Shown here: positions 52,179-61,423 of the stretch, piece by piece | Layout of the letters: every line of letters begins with the position of its first letter | Position numbering within the stretch: position 1 is the first letter of the stretch | Source: Alteribacillus sp041949975 | GTDB taxonomy: Bacteria; Bacillota; Bacilli; Bacillales; Marinococcaceae | NCBI RefSeq assembly: GCF_041949975.1 | Contig: NZ_JBHFQG010000005.1 | Coordinates: forward strand, 111,942-175,941 | Length of the DNA stretch: 64,000 nt | Direction: 5' to 3' | Position numbers and translations under genes: made by a program | The notes under the pieces: model-generated | The model's input: only the letters and a program-made list of their open reading frames with translations | The model's database searches: none | Told to the model about the DNA's origin: nothing

Positions 52179-53783
52179 TTATCTATTCGCTGTTGTAGAT
52201 GCTTGGATAAATTCACGGAACAATGGCTGTGGTCTTGTTGGACGAGACACAAATTCAGGATGAAACTGAGAAGCTACAAAGTATGGATGATCCTCAAGCT
52301 CAATAATTTCCACCAGACGTCCATCGGGACTAGTCCCGCTAAAAATAAATCCAGCTTTCTCCATTGCCTCCCGGTATGAATTGTTAAATTCATAGCGGTG
52401 GCGGTGCCGTTCATAAACTACTTCTTCATCATACGCAGCTCTTGCTATAGTGCCTTCTTGTAATTTACACGGATATAATCCTAAACGGAGCGTTCCGCCT
52501 AAATCCTCTACATCTTTTTGTTCTGGAAGAAGGTCAATAACAGGGTGCTCTGTTTCTGGTTTCAGCTCTGCAGAATCTGCACCGTTTAAACCAACAACGT
52601 TACGTGCGTATTCCACCGAAGCCAGCTGCATCCCCAAACAAATGCCAAGAAACGGCACTTTGTTTTCACGAGCATACTTAATGGCTGAAATTTTTCCATC
52701 AATACCCCGGTCACCAAAACCTCCCGGTACGAGAATGCCGTCTGCATCTTTTAATTTTTCTGCAACATTTTCCTCTGTAACCTGTTCTGAATTAATCCAT
52801 TGAATCTCTACATCAGAATCAAAGGCGTAACCCGCATGTTTTAAGGATTCAGCTACAGAAAGATAAGCATCTGGAAGGGAGACATATTTACCTACAAGAG
52901 CAATCGTTGTTTTGCTTGATAAATTTTGTACTTTTTCAACAAGCATTTTCCACTCTTCCATGTCTGCTTCTTTTCCATTTAAATTTAAATAATTGCACAC
53001 ATACTGGTCGAGCTTTTGAGCTTGCAAATCCAGCGGAACCTGATAGAGGGTATCCGCATCCCGCGCTTCAATCACAGCTTCTTTATTAATATCACAGAAC
53101 AGAGCGATTTTATCTTTCATCTCTTGAGGCACAGGACTTTCTGTACGCACAATAATTGCGTTTGGCTGAATACCAAGGCTGCGGAGTTCTTTGACACTAT
53201 GCTGAGTTGGCTTAGATTTCATTTCGCCTGCAGCAGAAAGATAAGGAATGAGTGTACAATGCAAATACATGACATTTTCTACACCAACGTCGCTTTTAAT
53301 TTGCCGGATCGCTTCAAGAAAAGGAAGACTTTCAATGTCCCCGACTGTACCGCCGATTTCTGTTATAACTACGTCTGCCCCAGTTTCACTTCCAGCACGA
53401 TACACCCGCTCTTTAATTTCATTTGTAACGTGGGGAATTACTTGAACTGTTCCGCCTAAATAATCGCCGCGGCGTTCTTTTCGAATAACAGAAGAATAAA
53501 CTTTACCAGTCGTCACATTACTGTTTTTGCTGAGATTAATATCAATAAAGCGTTCATAATGGCCAAGATCAAGATCTGTTTCTGCACCATCATCGGTAAC
53601 AAAAACTTCACCATGCTGATATGGACTCATTGTTCCAGGGTCTACGTTAATATAAGGATCAAATTTTTGAATCGTGACACTTAATCCACGGTTTTTCAAC
53701 AGGCGGCCAAGAGACGCAGCAGTGATCCCTTTACCCAACGAAGAAACAACGCCTCCAGTTACAAAAATATACTTACTAGCCAT
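52179..53783 (-). CDS. pyrG: CTP synthase
   Basis: Makes CTP from UTP, ATP and glutamine. The product of 534 residues has the synthetase domain (YIFVTGGVVSSLGKGITAAS, FDPYINVDPGTMSPYQHGEV) and a C-terminal class I glutaminase with GGFGDRG, nucleophile Cys in LGICLGMQLASVEYARN, and the catalytic His-Glu in SQFHPEFVSRP. The ATG at 53783 is used; an earlier in-frame codon gives an extension into repeat copy D, not seen in the family. B. subtilis pyrG has a reiterative-transcription attenuator; no such leader terminator is seen here. Confidence 0.97.
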   Translation of the reverse strand: MASKYIFVTGGVVSSLGKGITAASLGRLLKNRGLSVTIQKFDPYINVDPGTMSPYQHGEVFVTDDGAETDLDLGHYERFIDINLSKNSNVTTGKVYSSVIRKERRGDYLGGTVQVIPHVTNEIKERVYRAGSETGADVVITEIGGTVGDIESLPFLEAIRQIKSDVGVENVMYLHCTLIPYLSAAGEMKSKPTQHSVKELRSLGIQPNAIIVRTESPVPQEMKDKIALFCDINKEAVIEARDADTLYQVPLDLQAQKLDQYVCNYLNLNGKEADMEEWKMLVEKVQNLSSKTTIALVGKYVSLPDAYLSVAESLKHAGYAFDSDVEIQWINSEQVTEENVAEKLKDADGILVPGGFGDRGIDGKISAIKYARENKVPFLGICLGMQLASVEYARNVVGLNGADSAELKPETEHPVIDLLPEQKDVEDLGGTLRLGLYPCKLQEGTIARAAYDEEVVYERHRHRYEFNNSYREAMEKAGFIFSGTSPDGRLVEIIELEDHPYFVASQFHPEFVSRPTRPQPLFREFIQASTTANR

Positions 53784-53819
53784 GTATTCATCTACTCCTT
53801 TAGTTCTGTGGTGAATAAG

Positions 53820-54004
53820 AAAAGCGGAAGCACCCTGAACAGCCTTGACAGGTAAATGTTCTCCAGACAATAAAGGCGCATTTACTCCCACAGGATGTGG
53901 TGGCTTCTGCGTTGCGAACACGAGGTTCGCGCATTTAGCAGAAGGCTCCGTCTTATGTCTGGGGGTTATTTAACTTCGAAAGGCTGGGTGCTGAAGCTAG
54001 ACAA
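53820..54004 (+). repeat. Interspersed hairpin repeat, copy D
   Basis: A diverged copy of about 185 bases. Outer arms AGCACCC (53829) and CAGCCTT (53840) pair with AAGGCTGGGTGCT (53980-53992). The middle arm is CTTCTGC/GCAGAAG (53904 and 53958). Each base difference from copies B and C on one side is matched on the other. The tail with the DnaA box is missing. The repeat starts 37 bases upstream of pyrG and abuts copy E. Confidence 0.85.
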
Positions 54005-54040
54005 CGAAAACGCCAAAACTTTATACTTCCTAAAATAATA

Positions 54041-54240
54041 AGAAAAACGCAAGCGCCCTGATTAAATGACGTTCGGATCACAAGAACACTTCTACTAAGA
54101 ACGCACACATCGACACATAGGATGCGCTAATGTCATCAATGCCACAGGACGTGGCGTTTTTGGCGACGGACGCAGTGCTAATTAGCTAACTTAGCAAAAG
54201 ATCCTTGCTCTTTGGGCCCTAGCCTTATACTTCACAAAAA
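54041..54240 (+). repeat. Interspersed hairpin repeat, copy E (degenerate)
   Basis: The opening AAAAACGCAAGCGCCCTG and the central GCCACAGGACGTGGCGTTTTTG resemble the family, but the outer right arm has decayed (GGGCCCTAGCC). A CTAAGAACG segment recalls the extra module of copy A. The end lies within a few bases of the rpoE terminator. Confidence 0.6.
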
Positions 54241-54243
54241 AAA

Positions 54244-54283
54244 CAAAAGTGACACCTCACCCTTTGGAGGGGGCGCACTTTTG
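54244..54283 (-). terminator. Intrinsic terminator after rpoE
   Basis: Outer stem CAAAAGTG/CACTTTTG with an inner CCTC/GAGG, followed on the minus strand by TTTTTTTTG. It lies about 100 bases past the rpoE stop. Confidence 0.75.
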
Positions 54284-54384
54284 CTTGTCTGAATATATTA
54301 TATGAAAAATTTATATTTGGTAATTGTTAAAGCCCAAAAATGATTTTACCGAGACCCTAAATAAAAGTCAAGCACGAAAACATT

Positions 54385-54864
54385 TTAATATTTGTCGTCT
54401 TCTTCCGTCGTTTCTTCGTCTGAGCCGAACCCTTCAAATTCATCGTCTCTTTCATAATCATCGGCGTCTTCTTCTTGAGACAGTTCATCTAACTCATCTT
54501 CAATGTCTTCTAAATCTTCATCTTCGAAATCATCTTCAAATTCATCAAAATCATCTGCTTTTGATTTCTTAGGCGCTTTTACCGTGCTGCTTAAATCTTC
54601 ATCAGATTGATCAAGAGTGTACCATTCTCTTAACCCCCAATGGTTCTCGCCTAAGTGAACAAAGCGTCCATCTAGGTTCATGGCTGTAAAAAGTTTAATA
54701 CGGCGGTTTTTTTTCTCCTCAGGCGAAAGATTTTTTAAGTCTGCAATCCTATTGATCAGCTTTTGATAATCATAAGGATTTTTTTCGTCCCCTAATAAAA
54801 TATGAGCCAGTTCCACCGCGGACATTTCTTCGATTTGTTCTTCATTGTAATCGGAGATGCTCAC
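54385..54864 (-). CDS. rpoE: RNA polymerase delta subunit
   Basis: The delta factor of Gram-positive RNA polymerase, 159 residues from a GTG at 54864 (AAAGGAAG upstream). Residues 1-75 form the HARE-HTH domain (ELAHILLGDEKNPYDYQKLI, NLDGRFVHLGENHWGLREWY). The rest is a disordered Asp/Glu tail, typical of the family, that speeds recycling of polymerase. It follows the B. subtilis position next to pyrG. Confidence 0.93.
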   Translation of the reverse strand: MSISDYNEEQIEEMSAVELAHILLGDEKNPYDYQKLINRIADLKNLSPEEKKNRRIKLFTAMNLDGRFVHLGENHWGLREWYTLDQSDEDLSSTVKAPKKSKADDFDEFEDDFEDEDLEDIEDELDELSQEEDADDYERDDEFEGFGSDEETTEEDDKY

Positions 54865-55016
54865 GGATTCCACTTCCTTTCCGCAAAAGTATTGCAATCA
54901 TGGCTTCAAGGTTATCATTAAGCCCTTAAGTTAAGAGCTAAACCGTCAAAATCATACTTTTCATTATAAACATATTTAGGGTATTTATGCCAGAGTTTTT
55001 AAATCAAAAAAAGAAA

Positions 55017-55040
55017 GGCCAGAGCAGCAAGGCTTTGGCC
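55017..55040 (-). terminator. Intrinsic terminator after icmF
   Basis: Stem GGCCAGAGC/GCTTTGGCC with a 6-base loop (one G-U), followed on the minus strand by TTTCTTTTTTTG. Confidence 0.85.
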
Positions 55041-55128
55041 AGTCTATATTTTGCACAATACCGGGCTTCAAGCGGAAGAATGTTCCACTCTATTTTACAA
55101 ACGTTCTGTGCTCATAGAGTTCTGCTTA

Positions 55129-58100
55129 TTACATATTTCTTCGGTATTGGCCTCCCACTTCATACAGCGCATGAGTGATTTGACCGAGGCTTGCTACGCG
55201 TACAGCATTCATTAGTTCTTCAAAAATATTTCCGCCGCTGACAGCTGTTTGTTGAAGGTTAGCTAAAGCCGTCTTGGCTTCTTCCTTGTTTCTTTCTTGA
55301 AAACGATGAAGGTTTTTAATCTGACTCTCTTTCTCTTCTTTACCTGCACGGGCCAGCTCCATATCAAATTCTTCCTCTTCTTCTTCCGGATTTAAATAAG
55401 TGTTCACTCCGATGATCGGCAGTTCTCCAGTATGCTTTTTCATTTCATAGTACATCGATTCCTCTTGAATTTTACCGCGCTGATACTGAGTTTCCATTGA
55501 ACCAAGAACGCCCCCGCGATCATTAAGACGTTCCAACTCCTGTAACACAGCTTCTTCGACAAGATCTGTCAGCTCTTCAACAATGAATGAACCTTGCATG
55601 GAGTTTTCATTTTTGGCTAAACCAAGTTCTTTTGTAATAATCATTTGAATCGCCATAGCCCGCCGTACGGAATGCTCCGTTGGTGTAGTGACAGCTTCAT
55701 CATATGCATTGGTATGAAGCGAATTACAGTTATCATATATGGCAAGCAGCGCCTGAAGCGTTGTGCGTATATCGTTAAAATCTACTTCCTGAGCGTGCAG
55801 GGAACGTCCGGATGTTTGAATATGATACTTCAATTTCTGACTTCGTTCATTTCCGCCGTACTTATTTTTCATAACAGTAGACCAAATTCTTCTGGCGACG
55901 CGGCCAATTACGGCATACTCCGGGTCTAGACCGTTGCTGAAGAAAAAGGATAGATTAGGAGCAAAATCATCAATATTCATACCTCGGCTTATATAATATT
56001 CAACATACGTAAAAGCGTTTGCAAGAGTGAATGCTAACTGACTGATTGGATTTGCTCCCGCTTCTGCAATATGATATCCGGAAATAGAAACTGAATAATA
56101 ATTCCGAACATTGTGATCGATAAAATACTGCTGAATATCACCCATCATACGCAGAGCAAATTCTGTAGAAAAAATGCACGTATTCTGACCCTGGTCTTCT
56201 TTTAAAATATCAGCCTGCACGGTTCCGCGAACGGTCGATAATGTTTCTGTTTTAATTTTTTCATACTCTTCATTCGATGGTTTTCTTTCATTTTTTATCT
56301 CAAAACGCTCGACTTGCTGATCAATAGCTGTATTCATAAACATGGCTAAAATAATTGGAGCAGGCCCATTAATAGTCATGGAGACAGAGGTGGTCGGAGA
56401 GATTAAATCAAAGCCGTCATACAGTTTCTTCATATCCTCCAGTGTACAAATACTGACGCCGCTTTCCCCTACTTTTCCGTAGATATCAGGGCGGTAATCT
56501 GGATCTTCTCCATACAAAGTCACCGAATCAAATGCAGTACTTAAGCGTTTTGCTTCATCATCCTTTGAAAGGTAGTGAAAGCGGCGATTCGTTCTTTCAG
56601 GGGTCCCTTCCCCAGCAAATTGACGTTTAGGATCTTCTCCTTTTCGCTTGAAAGGAAAAACTCCCGCTGTAAATGGAAATTGACCGGGAACATTTTCTTT
56701 TAAAGACCAGCGTACAATTTCTCCCCAATCTTGAAAGGAAGGTAAAATGACTTTAGGGATTTTCAATCCAGAAAGCGTTTCGGTCTGCAGTTCTGTCACA
56801 ATCTCTTTATCTCGAACGACCGTAGTAAACGTATCTTTCTTATAAGATTCTTTTAGGTCTTCCCATTCATGTAACAGCTTTTTCACGTCAGCGTCAAGAC
56901 TGCCCTCGAGACTATCATATAATTCTTGAAGTTCCCCGATATCCGTACCTTTTTCTTTTAGCAGTTCAATTGTTCCATTTAGCTGAAATAACTTACGCGC
57001 TGTGTTTTCCTGCTGTAAAGCATGGTCTTTATACTGCCGTACCGTCTGAACAATCTCTCGCAAATACGGAGATCGTTCTGGCGGAATAATTAAATCTTTT
57101 TTGCCCGTTTCTTTTGTTGTATCTATGGCAGTTTCCCAATTTGTTCCCGTTTTCTTATTGATGGTATTTATTAAAGCCGCAAATAAAATATTGGTTCCCG
57201 GATCATTAAACTGGCTTGCGATGGTTCCATAAACAGGCATTTTACTAAGATCTTCATCAAATAACATATGACTGCGCTGATATTGCTTGCGAACATCACG
57301 CAAAGCATCCTCTGAACCTTTACGGTCAAACTTATTGATAGAGATTAAATCCGCAAAATCGATCATATCTATCTTTTCTAATTGAGAAGGAGCACCAAAC
57401 TCGCTTGTCATGACATACATAGACACATCAGCAAATTCAGTAATCTCAGCATCCCCTTGGCCGATACCGCTTGTTTCAATGATAATAAAATCAAATCCAG
57501 CTGCTTTTGTTACTTCAATCGCTTCTTGTAAGCTCTTTGTTGTTTCGGTTTTAGAACCTCTTGTTGCAAGGCTTCTCATGAAAACACGAGGATGGTGAAT
57601 AGCATTCATGCGAATCCTGTCACCAAGCAAGGCACCGCCTGTTTTTTGTTTTGTCGGATCGATGGATAATATGGCAATGGTTTTATCTGTAAATTCGTGC
57701 AAAAATCGTCTAACAAGCTCATCGGTAAGAGAACTTTTTCCTGCTCCGCCTGTTCCGGTAATGCCTAAAATAGGCGGCGTGTTACCGATAGATTGTATTT
57801 CTTTTAAAGTGTTTTGCCATTCTTCATCTAAGTTACCCTTTTCCTGTTCCACCGCTGAAATAAAACGGGCGACCGCTCTGCTGGTCTTTTCTTTCACTTC
57901 TTCTATCGACGCCTTACCGCTTTTAAAAGTAGGGTAATCACATTCTTTCAGCATCTGGCTGATCATTCCGCGAAGCCCGTACGTTCTGCCGTCTTCTGGT
58001 GAAAATATATGAGCAATACCATAATTATGGAGTTCTTCTATTTCCGGAGGAGTAATAACTCCGCCTCCGCCTCCGTAAATTCTTATGTGCCCTGCATTTT

Positions 58101-58368
58101 TTTCGCGAAGCAAATCGTAACAATATTTAAAATATTCTATATGTCCCCCTTGATAAGAAGAAATAGCTATCCCTTGCACATCCTCTTGTATGGCGGCATT
58201 GACGATTTCTTCTACAGAACGGTTGTGGCCTAAATGGATGACTTCAGCCCCTCCTGCCTGGAGGAGGCGGCGCATAATATTTATCGAAGCATCATGTCCG
58301 TCGAATAAACTAGAAGCAGTGACAAAACGAACGGGGTTCACCGGTTTATATAAGTCTTCCGCAGCCAT
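55129..58368 (-). CDS. icmF: Fused isobutyryl-CoA mutase IcmF
   Basis: A coenzyme B12 enzyme of 1079 residues that interconverts isobutyryl-CoA and n-butyryl-CoA, and often isovaleryl-CoA and pivalyl-CoA. The order is the typical fusion: B12-binding domain (about 12-145; FDGHDAS with His25 as lower ligand and GGGGGVITPPEIEEL), G-protein chaperone (about 200-420; P-loop GTGGAGKSS at 205-213, then IDPTKQKTGGALLGDRIRM), linker, and the mutase TIM barrel (about 555-1079; substrate-site VSMTINGPAPIILAMFMN). The ribosome site AAGGAGG is very strong and lies within the 3' end of tetR. It connects valine or branched-chain degradation to butyryl-CoA oxidation encoded upstream. Confidence 0.95.
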   Translation of the reverse strand: MAAEDLYKPVNPVRFVTASSLFDGHDASINIMRRLLQAGGAEVIHLGHNRSVEEIVNAAIQEDVQGIAISSYQGGHIEYFKYCYDLLREKNAGHIRIYGGGGGVITPPEIEELHNYGIAHIFSPEDGRTYGLRGMISQMLKECDYPTFKSGKASIEEVKEKTSRAVARFISAVEQEKGNLDEEWQNTLKEIQSIGNTPPILGITGTGGAGKSSLTDELVRRFLHEFTDKTIAILSIDPTKQKTGGALLGDRIRMNAIHHPRVFMRSLATRGSKTETTKSLQEAIEVTKAAGFDFIIIETSGIGQGDAEITEFADVSMYVMTSEFGAPSQLEKIDMIDFADLISINKFDRKGSEDALRDVRKQYQRSHMLFDEDLSKMPVYGTIASQFNDPGTNILFAALINTINKKTGTNWETAIDTTKETGKKDLIIPPERSPYLREIVQTVRQYKDHALQQENTARKLFQLNGTIELLKEKGTDIGELQELYDSLEGSLDADVKKLLHEWEDLKESYKKDTFTTVVRDKEIVTELQTETLSGLKIPKVILPSFQDWGEIVRWSLKENVPGQFPFTAGVFPFKRKGEDPKRQFAGEGTPERTNRRFHYLSKDDEAKRLSTAFDSVTLYGEDPDYRPDIYGKVGESGVSICTLEDMKKLYDGFDLISPTTSVSMTINGPAPIILAMFMNTAIDQQVERFEIKNERKPSNEEYEKIKTETLSTVRGTVQADILKEDQGQNTCIFSTEFALRMMGDIQQYFIDHNVRNYYSVSISGYHIAEAGANPISQLAFTLANAFTYVEYYISRGMNIDDFAPNLSFFFSNGLDPEYAVIGRVARRIWSTVMKNKYGGNERSQKLKYHIQTSGRSLHAQEVDFNDIRTTLQALLAIYDNCNSLHTNAYDEAVTTPTEHSVRRAMAIQMIITKELGLAKNENSMQGSFIVEELTDLVEEAVLQELERLNDRGGVLGSMETQYQRGKIQEESMYYEMKKHTGELPIIGVNTYLNPEEEEEEFDMELARAGKEEKESQIKNLHRFQERNKEEAKTALANLQQTAVSGGNIFEELMNAVRVASLGQITHALYEVGGQYRRNM

Positions 58369-59031
58369 TCAAAAAACCTCCTTTTTGTCTTTTAGTCGGA
58401 CTTCAACTTTTTCCGGTACGACTCCATATAACAGCTGGCGTGTTTGTATAGAAGTGTACTCTTCTAATGTAAACTCTTTTTGAAGCGCCCAGCGGCGAAA
58501 GGTCCACATATGACCTCCCACCATAATGTTGTGAGCGAGCATCCTGCACTCTTGATCTGTTAACTCTATATATCCTTCTTCATAACACGTCTGAACCGCA
58601 CCCTCTATAATAGAAGTCATTGCATTTTCTTTTTCTAAAACATATGGCAGAGCTTCTTTTGGAAGAGATTTGGCCTCCTGGTACATAACAAGGACTTCAT
58701 CCTGCATATCATCTATTACTTTAAATAAAGAGTGTATCACTTGCTTTAACCTGTCTATTCCGACCGAGTCGGTGGTCAAAAGAGATTCAAGCCGTGACCT
58801 TACTTCTTCATAAACAGAATCACAAACTAAATAAAGTACATCTTCTTTTGAGCCGATATATTCATATAGTGTGCCGATACTAAACCCGGATTCCTTTGCT
58901 ATTTCTCTTGTTGTCGTACGGTGAAACCCTTTTTGTTTAAAAAGAGCTACCGCACCTTTGACCATTTGTTCTCTTCGGCGCTTTATGAGCTGTTGATCTT
59001 TTACCATGGACGGTACCTTCTTTTTTGGCAA
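58369..59031 (-). CDS. TetR family regulator of acyl-CoA metabolism
   Basis: A 220-residue TetR repressor. The N-terminal helix-turn-helix is TTTREIAKESGFSIGTLYEY (about 39-58), and the C-terminal two-thirds is a ligand-binding helical domain that in this context would sense acyl-CoA. The stop codon touches the icmF ATG (TGAATG). It is the fifth gene of the beta-oxidation operon and likely represses it; the operator candidate is at 63588. B. subtilis FadR is the nearest analogue, but identity is not claimed. Confidence 0.9.
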   Translation of the reverse strand: MPKKKVPSMVKDQQLIKRRREQMVKGAVALFKQKGFHRTTTREIAKESGFSIGTLYEYIGSKEDVLYLVCDSVYEEVRSRLESLLTTDSVGIDRLKQVIHSLFKVIDDMQDEVLVMYQEAKSLPKEALPYVLEKENAMTSIIEGAVQTCYEEGYIELTDQECRMLAHNIMVGGHMWTFRRWALQKEFTLEEYTSIQTRQLLYGVVPEKVEVRLKDKKEVF

Positions 59032-59067
59032 CGGCCCCGCCTCCTTTAACCTGACATTTTCTTTTTA

Positions 59068-60210
59068 TTAATCTGCTAATATCATTTTTCCAATAATAAG
59101 GCGTTGAATTTCGTTTGTCCCCTCATAAATTTGTGTAATCTTTGCGTCACGCATAAAACGCTCCACTGGGTACTCTTTCGTATAGCCATACCCTCCAAAA
59201 ACCTGTACCGCTTCCGTCGTTACTTCCATCGCTGTATCTCCAGCAAATAACTTAGACATAGCCGACTCTTTACCATAAGAAACTCCTTCGCTTTCTCTCC
59301 AGGCCGCCTGATATGTTAACAAACGTGAAGCTTCAATTTTAGTAGCCATATCTGCTAATTTAAAAGAAATACCCTGCATGCTTCCGATTGGCTTGCCAAA
59401 CTGTTTTCGCTCTTTCGCATAATCTGCTGCGGCGTCCAAGGCACCCTGGGCAATCCCAACGGCCTGGGCAGCAATTCCGTTTCTGCCGCCATCCAATGTC
59501 ATCATCGCAATTTTAAACCCTTCTCCTTCTTTTCCGAGCATGTTTTCTGCGGGCACTCTACAATTTTCCATAATGATTTCAGTGGTAGGAGAAGAGCGAA
59601 TCCCTAGTTTCTTTTCCTTTTTCCCAACTGAAAACCCCGGGAAATCTTTTTCTATAATAAATGCACTGACGCCTTTATGTTTCTTTTCAGGAGAAGTTAC
59701 GGCAAATACAACGTAAACGTCTGCCATACCTCCGTTCGTAATGAATATTTTTGAACCATTTATGACATAAGAGTCTCCGTCTTTTTCAGCCGTCGTTTTC
59801 ATGGCCGCAGCATCGGACCCTGAACCTGGTTCCGTCAGCCCATATGCTCCCATCATTTCCCCCTGTGCAAGAGCTTTTAAATATTTCAGCTTTTGGGCTT
59901 CTGTCCCAAAGGTATAAATCGGCCAGCTGGCCAGGGAAAGATGTGCAGATAAGGTCACCCCGGTAGAAGCGCAGACTCTCGACAACTCTTCTACAGCGAT
60001 GACATAGCTTAGATAATCAGCCCCAATACCACCATACTCTTCCGGCCACGGAATTCCAGTTAAGCCAAGCTCAGCCATTTGATCAAACAACTTCCTGTCA
60101 AACCGTTCTTCTTCATCCCGCTCTCCAGCAGTGGGAGCGACTTCATTATTTGCAAAATCGCGAACCATTTTTCGTATCATTTCTTGTTCATCTGTTAACA
60201 GAAAATTCAT
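59068..60210 (-). CDS. Acyl-CoA dehydrogenase, second tandem copy
   Basis: A FAD-dependent acyl-CoA dehydrogenase of 380 residues. Signatures: AYGLTEPGSGSDAAAMKTTA, the substrate-binding region, and the catalytic base Glu363 in QIYEGTNEIQRLIIGK, the position used by short- and medium-chain enzymes. It is about 37 bases upstream of tetR. It is closely related to the copy at 60262-61401, pointing to a local duplication. Confidence 0.95.
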   Translation of the reverse strand: MNFLLTDEQEMIRKMVRDFANNEVAPTAGERDEEERFDRKLFDQMAELGLTGIPWPEEYGGIGADYLSYVIAVEELSRVCASTGVTLSAHLSLASWPIYTFGTEAQKLKYLKALAQGEMMGAYGLTEPGSGSDAAAMKTTAEKDGDSYVINGSKIFITNGGMADVYVVFAVTSPEKKHKGVSAFIIEKDFPGFSVGKKEKKLGIRSSPTTEIIMENCRVPAENMLGKEGEGFKIAMMTLDGGRNGIAAQAVGIAQGALDAAADYAKERKQFGKPIGSMQGISFKLADMATKIEASRLLTYQAAWRESEGVSYGKESAMSKLFAGDTAMEVTTEAVQVFGGYGYTKEYPVERFMRDAKITQIYEGTNEIQRLIIGKMILAD

Positions 60211-60261
60211 TGATTCTGCCCCTTCCTTTCTAAAAAGTAATCACTCATGGGTTTTAATCAC

Positions 60262-61401
60262 TCAACAAGTCAAGTGTTTTCCAATCACTACACGTTGAAT
60301 CTCACTTGTGCCTTCGTAAATTTCGCACACCTTCGCATCTCGGAAAAAACGCTCGGCTGGGTACTCCTTGGTATACCCGTAACCTCCAAAAACCTGAACA
60401 GCCTCCGTTGCTGTTTCCATGGCAGTGCGGGAAGCAAAGAGCTTTGCCATTGATGCCTGCTTAGCACAAGGAAGGTCATTGGAATGAAGACTAGCTGCCT
60501 GATAGGTTAATAGTTTAGCAGCTTCTACTTTTGTTACCATATCTGCAAGTTTAAAAGAGATCCCTTGATGGGCACCAATCGGTTTTCCAAATTGCTTCCT
60601 CTCTTTCGCATATTCTGCTGCAGATTGAAGGGAACCCTCGGCAATCCCAAGGGACTGTGCTGCAATGCCGATACGACCAGCCGAAAGGTTAGCCATAGCT
60701 ATTTTAAAGCCATCTCCTTCTTTTCCAAGAAGGTTTTCTGCAGGCACTTCACAATTTTCTAAAATAATTTCTGTGGTATTAGATCCATGAAGCCCCATCT
60801 TTTTTTCCTTTTTTCCTATTTGGAAACCAGGAAATGTTTTTTCTACAATAAAGGCACTTATCCCTTTTGCTCCTTGTTTTGGATCAGTGTTTGCAAAAAG
60901 AATATAAGTGTCCGCTGCTCCACCGTTTGTAATAAACATTTTTGAACCGTTTAATATATAGCGGTCTTCTTTTTTTACAGCCGTGGTTTTAAGGGATCCT
61001 GCATCACTTCCTGCACCAGGCTCTGTCAGCGCAAAAGCACCCAGGTATTCTCCAGAAGCCAGCTTTCGTACATATGTATTCTTTTGTGTGTCACTTCCAA
61101 AATAAAGAATTGGATTGGTGCCAACAGAAGTGTGAACAGATAAAATAACTCCTAAAGCCGGACTGACTCTTGATAATTCATGAATAGCTATAATGTATGA
61201 AACAAAATCCATCCCAACCCCGCCCCAGTTTTCCGGTACAGGCACTCCCATTAAACCGAGGTCAGCCATTTCTTTTACAAGTTCTTTTGGGAAACGATCT
61301 TCCTCTTCCATTCTGTTCACTTCGGCCTGAACGCGGTTAGCTGCGAAATCACGGACCATTTTCTTCATCATTTCTTGTTCATCGGTAAAGGTGAGATTCA
61401 T
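60262..61401 (-). CDS. Acyl-CoA dehydrogenase, first tandem copy
   Basis: The paralogue of the next gene, 379 residues, with LTEPGAGSDAGSLKTTAVKK and the catalytic Glu363 in EIYEGTSEIQRVVIGKH. The most similar characterised enzymes are butyryl-CoA or short/branched-chain acyl-CoA dehydrogenases (AcdA/MmgC-like). It transfers electrons to ETF. It lies 22 bases after the dehydrogenase gene hbd. Confidence 0.95.
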   Translation of the reverse strand: MNLTFTDEQEMMKKMVRDFAANRVQAEVNRMEEEDRFPKELVKEMADLGLMGVPVPENWGGVGMDFVSYIIAIHELSRVSPALGVILSVHTSVGTNPILYFGSDTQKNTYVRKLASGEYLGAFALTEPGAGSDAGSLKTTAVKKEDRYILNGSKMFITNGGAADTYILFANTDPKQGAKGISAFIVEKTFPGFQIGKKEKKMGLHGSNTTEIILENCEVPAENLLGKEGDGFKIAMANLSAGRIGIAAQSLGIAEGSLQSAAEYAKERKQFGKPIGAHQGISFKLADMVTKVEAAKLLTYQAASLHSNDLPCAKQASMAKLFASRTAMETATEAVQVFGGYGYTKEYPAERFFRDAKVCEIYEGTSEIQRVVIGKHLTC

Positions 61402-61423
61402 TCTCTTCTCCCCCCGCTATTTT

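Noticed and set aside
53784..53921. N-terminal extension of pyrG by 46 codons
   Set aside because: The extension is read through repeat copy D, has no ribosome site, and no CTP synthase has it. The family start MASKYIFVTGG is at 53783.
52179..53921. Reiterative-transcription attenuator before pyrG
   Set aside because: Only about 37 bases separate the start from repeat D, and no leader terminator or GGG-initiated leader is visible.
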